Source of the DNA: Clostridiales bacterium
Lineage (GTDB): Bacteria > Bacillota > Clostridia > Christensenellales > Pumilibacteraceae
Assembly (NCBI GenBank): GCA_003533505.1
Contig: DQGD01000001.1
Coordinates: 5,019-69,018 of the forward strand
Direction of reading: 5' to 3'
DNA length: 64,000 nucleotides
Part shown: piece by piece, positions 32,802-39,396 of the stretch
How the letters are laid out: every line of letters begins with the position of its first letter
Numbering within the stretch: position 1 is the first letter of the stretch
Position numbers and translations under genes: made by a program
The notes under the pieces: model-generated
What the model was told of the DNA's origin: nothing
Seen by the model: the letters and a program-made list of their open reading frames with translations, nothing else
The model's database searches: none

Positions 32802-33092
32802 TTACTTGCTCTTTTTCTCGTCCTTTACGAGAACCTTGCAGTAGCCCTCGCCGTGCTTGACGCACTTCGATACGCGCGAGAGCGTAGCCGACGAAATGTC
32901 GGTAGCGGAAATAACCTGCTCGTAGGTGCAGCCGCCCAGCAGTAATCTTGCCGCAAGCAAACGCTGCGACATTGCCGTTATCTCGCCTGCCGTGCATAAG
33001 TCCGTGAAAAATTTGCGTGCCTCTTCTTTGGTGGAAAGACCTGCGATAACCTCAAAAAGGTCGTCGTCCTTCGTCTTGTGTTTGTTGTTCAT
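32802..33092 (-). CDS. YerC/YecD-family TrpR-related regulator
   Basis: 96 residues from the ATG at 33092 (AAGGGG upstream). All-helical TrpR fold with LSTKEEARKFFTDLCTAGEI and the helix-turn-helix CTYEQVISATDISSATLSRV. These small proteins are DNA-binding regulators of unknown regulon. First gene of the operon with a strong promoter at 33210-33238. Confidence 0.9.
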   Translation of the reverse strand: MNNKHKTKDDDLFEVIAGLSTKEEARKFFTDLCTAGEITAMSQRLLAARLLLGGCTYEQVISATDISSATLSRVSKCVKHGEGYCKVLVKDEKKSK

Positions 33093-33209
33093 GATGCCCC
33101 TTGTCGCGCGAAACTGCCACGGGTTTACAAAGCGCAAGCCGCCCTTACCGCGTGTTTCTCTTTTTCCTGATTGAATTTTTCCTGTCTTACGAAATCTGTT
33201 CGTGAGTAT

Positions 33210-33238
33210 ATTATACTTTATTGCGTTAAAGTAGTAAA
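33210..33238 (-). promoter_or_regulatory. SigA promoter of the yerC-veg operon
   Basis: Minus strand TTTACT (33233-33238), 17-base spacer, TATAAT (33210-33215). The leader to the ATG is about 110 bases. Confidence 0.75.
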
Positions 33239-33322
33239 GCGTTTTGACGGTGTTTTCAGATTTTTTCCGAAATAAACACGAAATTTTTTTACATTGAAGT
33301 CGGTTTTTGCCGCGGCGGCGCG

Positions 33323-33353
33323 AAAAAAGCCGCGGATTTTTCAATCGCGGCTT
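33323..33353 (-). terminator. Terminator after the acidic zinc-ribbon gene
   Basis: Stem AAGCCGCG (33327-33334) with CGCGGCTT (33346-33353); on the minus strand a T run follows. The plus side is also T-rich, so it may work in both directions. Confidence 0.7.
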
Positions 33354-33386
33354 CGGTTTTTATCTCCGTAACGCAGCAGTCGGTTT

Positions 33387-33878
33387 TCAGAGGTCGTCCT
33401 CTTCGTCCTCGCCGCCCTCTTCGTCCTCGTCATCGTCCTCGAAGTCGGCAGGGTCGACGGGCGTGATGTCGAAGTCGTCGGGCGAGCGGCTGTCGGTTTC
33501 CTCTTCCTCCTCTTCTTCCTCTTCGTCCTCCTCTTCCTCGGCGGCAAACTCGTCGAGCGAAATGGTGTCGTCCTCGTCGTCGGCGGGCGCCTCGTCGTCC
33601 TCGAAGTTATCCCAATCCTCCTCGCTCTTTTCGGCGGCTTCCTTAGCCTCCTTTTCGCGCTTGCAGAGGAAGCAGATGTCCTCGTCCTCGCCGATATAGT
33701 TCACCTTGCAGATAGGGCAAAGCTTCTCGCCGCCCATTTCCTCTTCGTCGGGAATGAGAATATCCGAGTCGATAAGTCCCATTTCGGCTTTGCAGACCCT
33801 GCAATAGCCCTCGTGTTCTTCGATATAGTTAAGCTCGCATCTGGGGCAAAGAATGTATTTATGCTTTACTTCGCTCAT
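33387..33878 (-). CDS. Tandem zinc-ribbon protein with long acidic tail
   Basis: 163 residues from the ATG at 33878 (GGAGAA upstream). Two copies of the same zinc ribbon, CPRC-11 residues-CRVC and CPIC-11 residues-CFLC, each with a shared NYI core, in the first 80 residues. After a Lys/Glu helix, the last 85 residues are almost all Asp/Glu with runs of up to ten Glu. No enzyme motif. Such acidic tails can mimic nucleic acid or bind basic proteins. Its own promoter and terminator frame it. Function unknown. Confidence 0.8.
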   Translation of the reverse strand: MSEVKHKYILCPRCELNYIEEHEGYCRVCKAEMGLIDSDILIPDEEEMGGEKLCPICKVNYIGEDEDICFLCKREKEAKEAAEKSEEDWDNFEDDEAPADDEDDTISLDEFAAEEEEDEEEEEEEEETDSRSPDDFDITPVDPADFEDDDEDEEGGEDEEDDL

Positions 33879-33942
33879 GTAGGTTCTCCGTATTTCATCC
33901 GTTCCGCCCGTCAAAATCGCGGCGGCGTTTTATTACTGCAAT

Positions 33943-33971
33943 ATTATATGCAATAGTATAGAATTTGTAAA
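33943..33971 (-). promoter_or_regulatory. SigA promoter of the acidic zinc-ribbon gene
   Basis: Minus strand TTTACA (33966-33971), 17-base spacer, TATAAT (33943-33948), about 65 bases before the ATG. Confidence 0.75.
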
Positions 33972-34043
33972 CTGTTTTATGGCGCGTTTTGAACTTTTTT
34001 TGACGTTATTTCCGCGTTTTTTCGCGCAATACAAAAAAAACAA

Positions 34044-34577
34044 TCAATCGCCTGCGAGCGGCAGTATTCTCAGCCCTAATTTTTCGGCGTAATCGACGGT
34101 ATATTTCGTTCCGCCGTCGCCCGAATAGTCGAGCGTGACGATAACCGACGACTTGTCCGCCATGTAGCGGTTGCGCTTTAGCATGCACGCGCGAGTGTAC
34201 GAGGGTTGGATCACGGTGACGAAATCGGCGGCCGCGAGAATCTTTTTATACCTGCGTTTTGCCGCGCCGTCCCATGCGTCGGCTTGCTCGGGACAGGGCA
34301 CCGCGCATTCCAAAAACACGCCGCTATGGCGTTTTTTAGCTTCCAGCACCGCTTCGGCGAAATAGGTGTCGCCGCCCTGCGCCATTCCGCTGACGAACAG
34401 CGAATAGCCCTCTTCTATCAGCTCCTCTATCGTGTCGCAAAGCTTTGCCTTCACGGCGAGAAACCTCGGGTCGGCTTCGTTCGTTCCCCAAGGCAGCTTG
34501 TAGGGGCGGTTGCCCGTAAAGCAACACACTGCGCTTTTAGCAAACTGCGGTATGATTTTCAGTTCGTCGTAATTCAA
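34044..34577 (-). CDS. SLOG-superfamily protein (DUF1273/YpsA type)
   Basis: 177 residues. AVCCFTGNRPYKLPWG at the start, then LFVSGMAQGGDTYFAEAVLEAK, the nucleotide-binding glycine motif of YpsA-like SLOG proteins, and DFVTVIQPSYTRACMLKRNRYMAD. SLOG folds bind nucleotides or NAD-related ligands; YpsA affects Bacillus cell division, but the biochemical role is open. The start is a TTG that overlaps the upstream stop codon by three bases (TTGA), so translation is coupled to the membrane-protein gene before it. GGAG lies 11 bases upstream. Confidence 0.88.
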   Translation of the reverse strand: MNYDELKIIPQFAKSAVCCFTGNRPYKLPWGTNEADPRFLAVKAKLCDTIEELIEEGYSLFVSGMAQGGDTYFAEAVLEAKKRHSGVFLECAVPCPEQADAWDGAAKRRYKKILAAADFVTVIQPSYTRACMLKRNRYMADKSSVIVTLDYSGDGGTKYTVDYAEKLGLRILPLAGD

Positions 34578-35503
34578 TCCTGTTCGTTCTCCGTCTTTTC
34601 TTTTTCGGGCGACGGTACATCTACCGGCTGCGGTTTCGCTTTGCCTGCGAGCCCCGAAACATAAGCTTCGGCGTTGACGTTCATCACTATCGCGGCGACC
34701 GTGAGCAGCGATAACCCGGTAAATAATCCGCACAACGCGCCGAACGCGAACTCTACGAGCACGATAAGCAGCGCGGTTATCGCAATGATTGCGAGATGGG
34801 AGACGAGCAAGCCGACGATATTCCTCGGGTTGAACACGCTCGTGAATTTTACGCGCTTGACTCCGTGCAAAAGGTATGCTTCGGCAAGCGTTATCGCGGA
34901 GCCTAAGACTACAATTATCGCGAACGCCCACCATGCCCCCACGAGCTCCGACAGCGTCGCCAGCGCCATGAGCAGCAGCGTGGCGATTACCGCGCCGAAA
35001 ACCGCCGATAGAATAGTCTTCCACACCGAGCCACTGACCGATTCTCTTCTGATAAACATCGAGGTTATCGCATAACCTGCCGCAAAGCCCAGCAACGTGA
35101 GCAAGAAAAACCCGACGACTCCGCCGACAACCACGTTCACCGCCGAGGTTACGCACTCGGTAATTTCCGCGACGTGCGCGTCATAGTCGACAATCAGCGC
35201 GCGCACTCCGCTGCCGAGCACGGACGAAAGCCATTCCCTGTCGGTTACGGCGGCAAGGACCGAGCTTAAATCCGACCAATCCAGCGCGATAACGGCAGAG
35301 GCAATGCTTTCAAGCAACGCCGAGCCGTCGAGCGTGGTTGAGCTGAGCAGCTTTGTCACACAATCGGCGAGCTCGGTTACGGCGGCAGTTACCGACGAAA
35401 CAAGAACCGCAAACCCTGAAAGCGCGCCGAGAAACATCACGCCAAGCGGCGTGAATATAAATTTCAGATTTACGAAAAAATTTTTCAGACAGCTTTTTAT
35501 CAC
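34574..35503 (-). CDS. Polytopic membrane protein, unknown
   Basis: 309 residues. About six hydrophobic segments (near 13-38, 121-145, 166-190, 190-212, 230-252, 255-280) with a polar extracytoplasmic stretch between the first two and a charged Glu/Lys tail. No family recognised. Coupled to the SLOG gene by a stop/start overlap, which suggests the two work together. No promoter was picked out in the 58 bases before it. Confidence 0.8.
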   Translation of the reverse strand: MIKSCLKNFFVNLKFIFTPLGVMFLGALSGFAVLVSSVTAAVTELADCVTKLLSSTTLDGSALLESIASAVIALDWSDLSSVLAAVTDREWLSSVLGSGVRALIVDYDAHVAEITECVTSAVNVVVGGVVGFFLLTLLGFAAGYAITSMFIRRESVSGSVWKTILSAVFGAVIATLLLMALATLSELVGAWWAFAIIVVLGSAITLAEAYLLHGVKRVKFTSVFNPRNIVGLLVSHLAIIAITALLIVLVEFAFGALCGLFTGLSLLTVAAIVMNVNAEAYVSGLAGKAKPQPVDVPSPEKEKTENEQD

Positions 35504-35561
35504 AAGCCGTTGCTCCTTATCTCGTGTAAATTTATTCCTTCCGAAAGCCGCGCCGTAGATT

Positions 35562-36398
35562 CTATCTTTGACTGCGGCTGAGGTAAAGTGCGTCCGCGAG
35601 TTCGACGAATTTACGGCAGGACAGTTCCTCCGCTCTCGCGCGGACGTCCACTCCGACGCTCGTCAGCAACCTGCACGCTTCGTCCTTACTCATGCCGTAG
35701 CCTGCCGACAGATTGTTCACCAGCGTTTTGCGCTTCATGGCGAAGGCTACGCGAATGAGCGAAAACAGCGTTTTATCATCGAGCGCGCCCGTTTCTCCGC
35801 GCATATCCACGCGCACCACCGCGCTGTCCACGTTGGGCGGCGGCGTAAACATTTCTCTTCCCACGACTTTGGTAATAACCGCGTCCGCCCTGACCCCGAC
35901 CGACACCGACAGCGCGCCGTAATCGCCCTTCTTTTCGGTCGCGCAGATGCGTTCGGCGACTTCCTTTTGCACCATTACGGTGAGCGAAACGGGCGGTTTT
36001 TTGCGGTCGAGCAGCATAAACAGCAGCGGCGTGGTGATATAGTACGGCAGATTCGCGACAACCTTGTACTTGCCGTCCGTCAGCGCGTCGAACTCGGCTT
36101 CCTGCCATTTCGTCACGTCGTCGAAAATCACTTCGACGTTATCGTAGCCCTTGAGCGTGGCTCCGAGCACGGGCTCGAGCGAACGGTCGATTTCAAAGGC
36201 AATCACACGCTTCGCTTTTTTCGCGATAGCCGCCGTGAGCGTGCCGGCTCCGGCGCCGATTTCCACAACCGTATCGGCGCTCGTTATGCCTGCGTCGTCC
36301 ACGATTGAACCCAGAAGCCGCTCGTCGGTTATAAAATTCTGCCCGTATTTCTTGGAGAATACAAAGCCCTCTTTTTTCAGCGTACTCAGTACGTCCAT
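35562..36398 (-). CDS. rsmA: 16S rRNA dimethyladenosine transferase
   Basis: 278 residues from the ATG at 36398, with AAGGAG ahead. Dimethylates two adjacent adenines in the 3' terminal hairpin of 16S rRNA. FSKKYGQNFITDERLL, SAM motif VVEIGAGAGTLT and catalytic NLPYYITTPLL are all present, with the C-terminal helical domain ending in the usual RAEELS..F..LAD. Adjacent to the rplM-rpsI unit. Confidence 0.96.
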   Translation of the reverse strand: MDVLSTLKKEGFVFSKKYGQNFITDERLLGSIVDDAGITSADTVVEIGAGAGTLTAAIAKKAKRVIAFEIDRSLEPVLGATLKGYDNVEVIFDDVTKWQEAEFDALTDGKYKVVANLPYYITTPLLFMLLDRKKPPVSLTVMVQKEVAERICATEKKGDYGALSVSVGVRADAVITKVVGREMFTPPPNVDSAVVRVDMRGETGALDDKTLFSLIRVAFAMKRKTLVNNLSAGYGMSKDEACRLLTSVGVDVRARAEELSCRKFVELADALYLSRSQR

Positions 36399-36425
36399 AA
36401 AAGCTCCTTTGCCGCCATACGATAC

Positions 36426-36454
36426 CAAAAAACGGCTCGGAAAAACCGAACCGT
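36426..36454 (-). terminator. Terminator after rpsI
   Basis: Minus-strand stem ACGGUUCGG / CCGAGCCGU (36446-36454 and 36432-36440) with one U-G pair, loop of 5, then TTTTTT. It also serves as the boundary before rsmA. Confidence 0.75.
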
Positions 36455-36494
36455 AACTTGGTTGTTAAACAAAATTTCGATTTGAACGCACCGA

Positions 36495-36908
36495 TTATCT
36501 CTTGGAGAACTGAGGAGCGCGACGTGCCTTTTTAAGACCGTACTTCTTTCTCTCCTTCATTCTCGGGTCGCGGGTAAGGAAGCCCGCCTTCTTGAGCTCG
36601 GTTTTGGTGTTGGCGTCGGCGACGACGAGCGCGCGAGCGATGCCGTGGCGGATTGCGCCTGCCTGACCGGAAAGTCCGCCGCCCTTGACGTTGACGAACA
36701 CGTCGTACTTATCGGCGGTGTTGGTCAGCGCGAGAGGCTGATTGACGATAAGCTTGAGGGTGTCGAGTCCGAAATAATCGTCCAGACTGCGCTTGTTTAC
36801 GTTGACGGAGCCGGTGCCGGGAACGAGGCGAACGCGAGCGATTGCCTTTTTACGACGGCCGGTGCCCCAATACTGCAATTTCTTCTTAGCGGTAGTTTTC
36901 GTTGCCAT
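36495..36908 (-). CDS. rpsI: 30S ribosomal protein S9
   Basis: 137 residues. QYWGTGRRKKAIARVRLVPG and the C-terminal tail DPRMKERKKYGLKKARRAPQFSKR-type (last 24 residues) whose final KR reaches the P-site tRNA. The N-terminus has a few extra basic residues (MATKTTAKKK). Two bases after rplM. Confidence 0.98.
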   Translation of the reverse strand: MATKTTAKKKLQYWGTGRRKKAIARVRLVPGTGSVNVNKRSLDDYFGLDTLKLIVNQPLALTNTADKYDVFVNVKGGGLSGQAGAIRHGIARALVVADANTKTELKKAGFLTRDPRMKERKKYGLKKARRAPQFSKR

Positions 36909-36910
36909 AA

Positions 36911-37354
36911 TTAGTTATACCTCTTAACAAGATTAAGGACTTCGGGCTGTTGTGCCTCGTGGTTGTGCTCCGCGCCCTTGTAGATGCGCACCTTCTTAAG
37001 CATTTTTCTGCCCAGGCTGTTCTTCGGCAGCATGCCTTTGATTGCCAGATAAAGCGCTTCGTCGCTCTTCTCTTCCATGAGCTTCTTGTACTGAACCTGC
37101 TTCAGTCCGCCCATGTAAAGCGTGTGATGCGATTTGTACTTCTTCTCCAGCTTCTTGCCGGTAACTACGATTTTGTCCGTATTGATAACGATAACGAAAT
37201 CTCCGCAATCGACGTTGGGGGTGAAAGACGGCTTGTTCTTGCCGCGCAGCACTGCCGCAACCTGACTTGCAAGTCTGCCCATGGGCATATCGGTCGCGTC
37301 CACAACGTACCATTTCCTGGAGATATTCTGCTCATTTGCCATAAAAGTTTTCAC
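36911..37354 (-). CDS. rplM: 50S ribosomal protein L13
   Basis: 147 residues from a GTG at 37354, with AGAGG 7 bases upstream; an ATG four codons on is an alternative. KWYVVDATDMPMGRLASQVA, CGDFVIVINTDKI and GMLPKNSLGRKMLKK are family hallmarks. Forms the standard rplM-rpsI unit behind a strong promoter and structured leader. Confidence 0.98.
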   Translation of the reverse strand: MKTFMANEQNISRKWYVVDATDMPMGRLASQVAAVLRGKNKPSFTPNVDCGDFVIVINTDKIVVTGKKLEKKYKSHHTLYMGGLKQVQYKKLMEEKSDEALYLAIKGMLPKNSLGRKMLKKVRIYKGAEHNHEAQQPEVLNLVKRYN

Positions 37355-37504
37355 GGTAATACCTCTTTGATTTGTCTTGAATTCCGCGCGGCTATCCGTC
37401 GTTTCACGCCGACGAAAGGCAACGTCTTAGCCCCTAAAGCCGCCGCTCGATTTTATCGGGGGGCTAATCCCGACGCAAGCCGAACGACGTCCTCTTCGGG
37501 ACGC
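37355..37504 (-). promoter_or_regulatory. Structured 5' leader of rplM, candidate L13 leader
   Basis: About 150 bases between the predicted transcription start and rplM. On the minus strand it can form GTCC/GGAC near the start, a longer TTAGCCCC / GGGGCTAA helix enclosing about 25 bases, and CGTCG / CGACG close to the gene. L13 leaders that bind L13 are known in Bacillota; whether this matches that family needs a covariance search. Confidence 0.5.
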
Positions 37505-37510
37505 TAGAAT

Positions 37511-37539
37511 ATTTTACTATAAACTACGGGTTATGTCAA
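37511..37539 (-). promoter_or_regulatory. SigA promoter of rplM-rpsI
   Basis: Minus strand TTGACA (37534-37539), 17-base spacer, TAAAAT (37511-37516). Confidence 0.8.
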
Positions 37540-37605
37540 GCGATAATCGCGGTTTTTTGCCGATATTTGCGGTTTTTTCGTTAAATTCTTTTCTTTGCTC
37601 CGCAT

Positions 37606-39213
37606 TCAGAGCATGCGGTCGATTTTCTCGCGGAACGCCTTTAACCACACGGGGTCGTGCGGATAGTCGTGCCAGCCGCTTACGCCCTCGTTTTCCACGA
37701 GCTTTACCGTCGCTTCCCTGCCGATTTTCTTCTCGAGGGTTTTTAGCGCGGCAAGGTCGGTGAGCGCCTCGTAGAAAACTTCCAGCCGCAGCGAATCCCA
37801 TGCGGTACCGTCGCGTCCCGGGTACACGACGAACGAGTCGCCCGACGGAAACGCGCCGCCGGCGTCGGTTTCAAGGAACGGGTTGATTTTCCTAATCGAG
37901 TACTGCGAGGAATAGAAATTGAAGCCCCAATGCAAAAAGCCCTTTACGCCGCTGAGGTACAGCTGAATCCCGAGCACGCGGTTTCTCTCGCTCGGCATGT
38001 TGAAAAAGCGGTTGGACAGGTTGTCATTGCACGCGGTGCAGCAATAATACGCCCAATTCTTTTCGGGCATAACGGGCGTGGCGTGCGTGGTGGAAATGAC
38101 CGGGCAGTCCACGCGGCTGCCGAGGTCGCTCGACGCGTCCATAACCTTATAGTCGGAAATGAGCGGACGGATAAAGTCGTACACAGCGTCATAATTCGGG
38201 CGTTGCTCCTCGTTCGGCTCGTCGGAAACATGGAAATATGTATTCTCCGATACCCCCGACTTTTTCAAAAACTCGTCGAGCTCAGGCAGGAACGCCGTCA
38301 AAAACGCCTTGTACTCCTCGCTCAGCGACGAAGTGTCCCAGCCGAAAATGCGCTCGCAGCCGTTTTCCGTTTTCGCCATGATTTTCGGGCAAGCCTTCGC
38401 GCCCCACTGCGTGGTAAGGTGCGACATCTCGTAGTACCTAATCTTGTGCGCGGCGGCAAAGTCCATAAACCGTTTAAGCTCGGAAAAGTCGAACGAATAC
38501 TTGCCGTTTTGCCTTGTTACGCCCACGAGCTGAACGGTAGTGCGCTCGCCTCCCACCTCGGTGTCAAGCGGCGGCGTGAACAGCGGAACGTACAGCATGT
38601 TCATTCCGTGAGTGACCGCCGTGTCCAGAAACGAACCGAAAATGCGGTAGAACTCGTCGCCGAACGGCTGAACGCCGTAGTAGTCGACAATCGAATCGTA
38701 GTGGAACCAATTAGTGTAAATCAGCTCGTTTTCGTCGGACTTCGCCGCCAAAACTTCGAGCGCGTAATTCGTCGAAAAGGTTTCGCCGCACCACTCGTTT
38801 TTCACGGTGATTTTGACGTCGTATTGCCCCGGCTCCAGCGCGGCGCAGTCGACGGTGAACCACAGTGAGGTATACGATTTCGGGCGGAGCATCAGATTGC
38901 CGCCGTCGAGCGGTCGCAAAAGCTCGGGGTACAGCCCCGTGCCGAGCCCCGGGTTTATGACGTAATCGTCGGCGTCGGGGTATGACGCGAGCCCTGCCGG
39001 GATTTCCACGACTTCGCGCACGGTGACCGCCGTGGCGCAAACGCCCTCCACCGTCACGGTATTTCTCGGAATAATCCTGTCGTAATCGCTGTAAATCGCG
39101 AGCTGAAAATTATAGCGTTCGTTTTTGAGCGCCGTGCCTCGGCTTTCCGGCAATTTCGGCGCGCCGCCGCTGAAAACTTTATCGAGCGACGAAACGGTAG
39201 TAAGCTTGTACAT
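37606..39213 (-). CDS. DUF4091 protein, glycoside hydrolase 123-like
   Basis: 535 residues from the ATG at 39213 (GGAGGAG upstream). No signal peptide. A beta-rich N-terminal part (to about 170) precedes a TIM-barrel-like region with NTYFHVSDEPNEEQRPNYDAVYDF, where the D-E pair matches the catalytic pair expected in GH123-type enzymes, and GFLHWGFNFYSSQYS near the end. DUF4091 proteins are thought to act on amino-sugar glycans. It stands alone, its own promoter not clearly seen. Confidence 0.85.
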   Translation of the reverse strand: MYKLTTVSSLDKVFSGGAPKLPESRGTALKNERYNFQLAIYSDYDRIIPRNTVTVEGVCATAVTVREVVEIPAGLASYPDADDYVINPGLGTGLYPELLRPLDGGNLMLRPKSYTSLWFTVDCAALEPGQYDVKITVKNEWCGETFSTNYALEVLAAKSDENELIYTNWFHYDSIVDYYGVQPFGDEFYRIFGSFLDTAVTHGMNMLYVPLFTPPLDTEVGGERTTVQLVGVTRQNGKYSFDFSELKRFMDFAAAHKIRYYEMSHLTTQWGAKACPKIMAKTENGCERIFGWDTSSLSEEYKAFLTAFLPELDEFLKKSGVSENTYFHVSDEPNEEQRPNYDAVYDFIRPLISDYKVMDASSDLGSRVDCPVISTTHATPVMPEKNWAYYCCTACNDNLSNRFFNMPSERNRVLGIQLYLSGVKGFLHWGFNFYSSQYSIRKINPFLETDAGGAFPSGDSFVVYPGRDGTAWDSLRLEVFYEALTDLAALKTLEKKIGREATVKLVENEGVSGWHDYPHDPVWLKAFREKIDRML

Positions 39214-39330
39214 ATTCTCCTCCGAGGAAAGTAAATTGGTCGTCGGAACCATTATACCCGTTCCGCCGCCTGCGGGCAACAAAAATAAGCCCTATTGTTT
39301 GCACTAAAGGACACCTCGCGCTTTGTTCGC

Positions 39331-39373
39331 AAAAAACAAACGCGCCGCAGCGATAAGTCCTGCAAGCGCGTTT
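39331..39373 (-). terminator. Terminator of the 39.4-41.4 kb lipoprotein gene
   Basis: Stem AAACGCGC (39338-39345) with GCGCGTTT (39366-39373) and an inner GCAG/CTGC pair; on the minus strand TGTTTTTT follows. Confidence 0.7.
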
Positions 39374-39396
39374 ACGTTCTCATTGATTTTCGGCGA

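Noticed and set aside
33400..33600. Tandem-repeat-like tcctc/cgtcc DNA
   Set aside because: Explained by Asp/Glu codon runs of the acidic zinc-ribbon protein.
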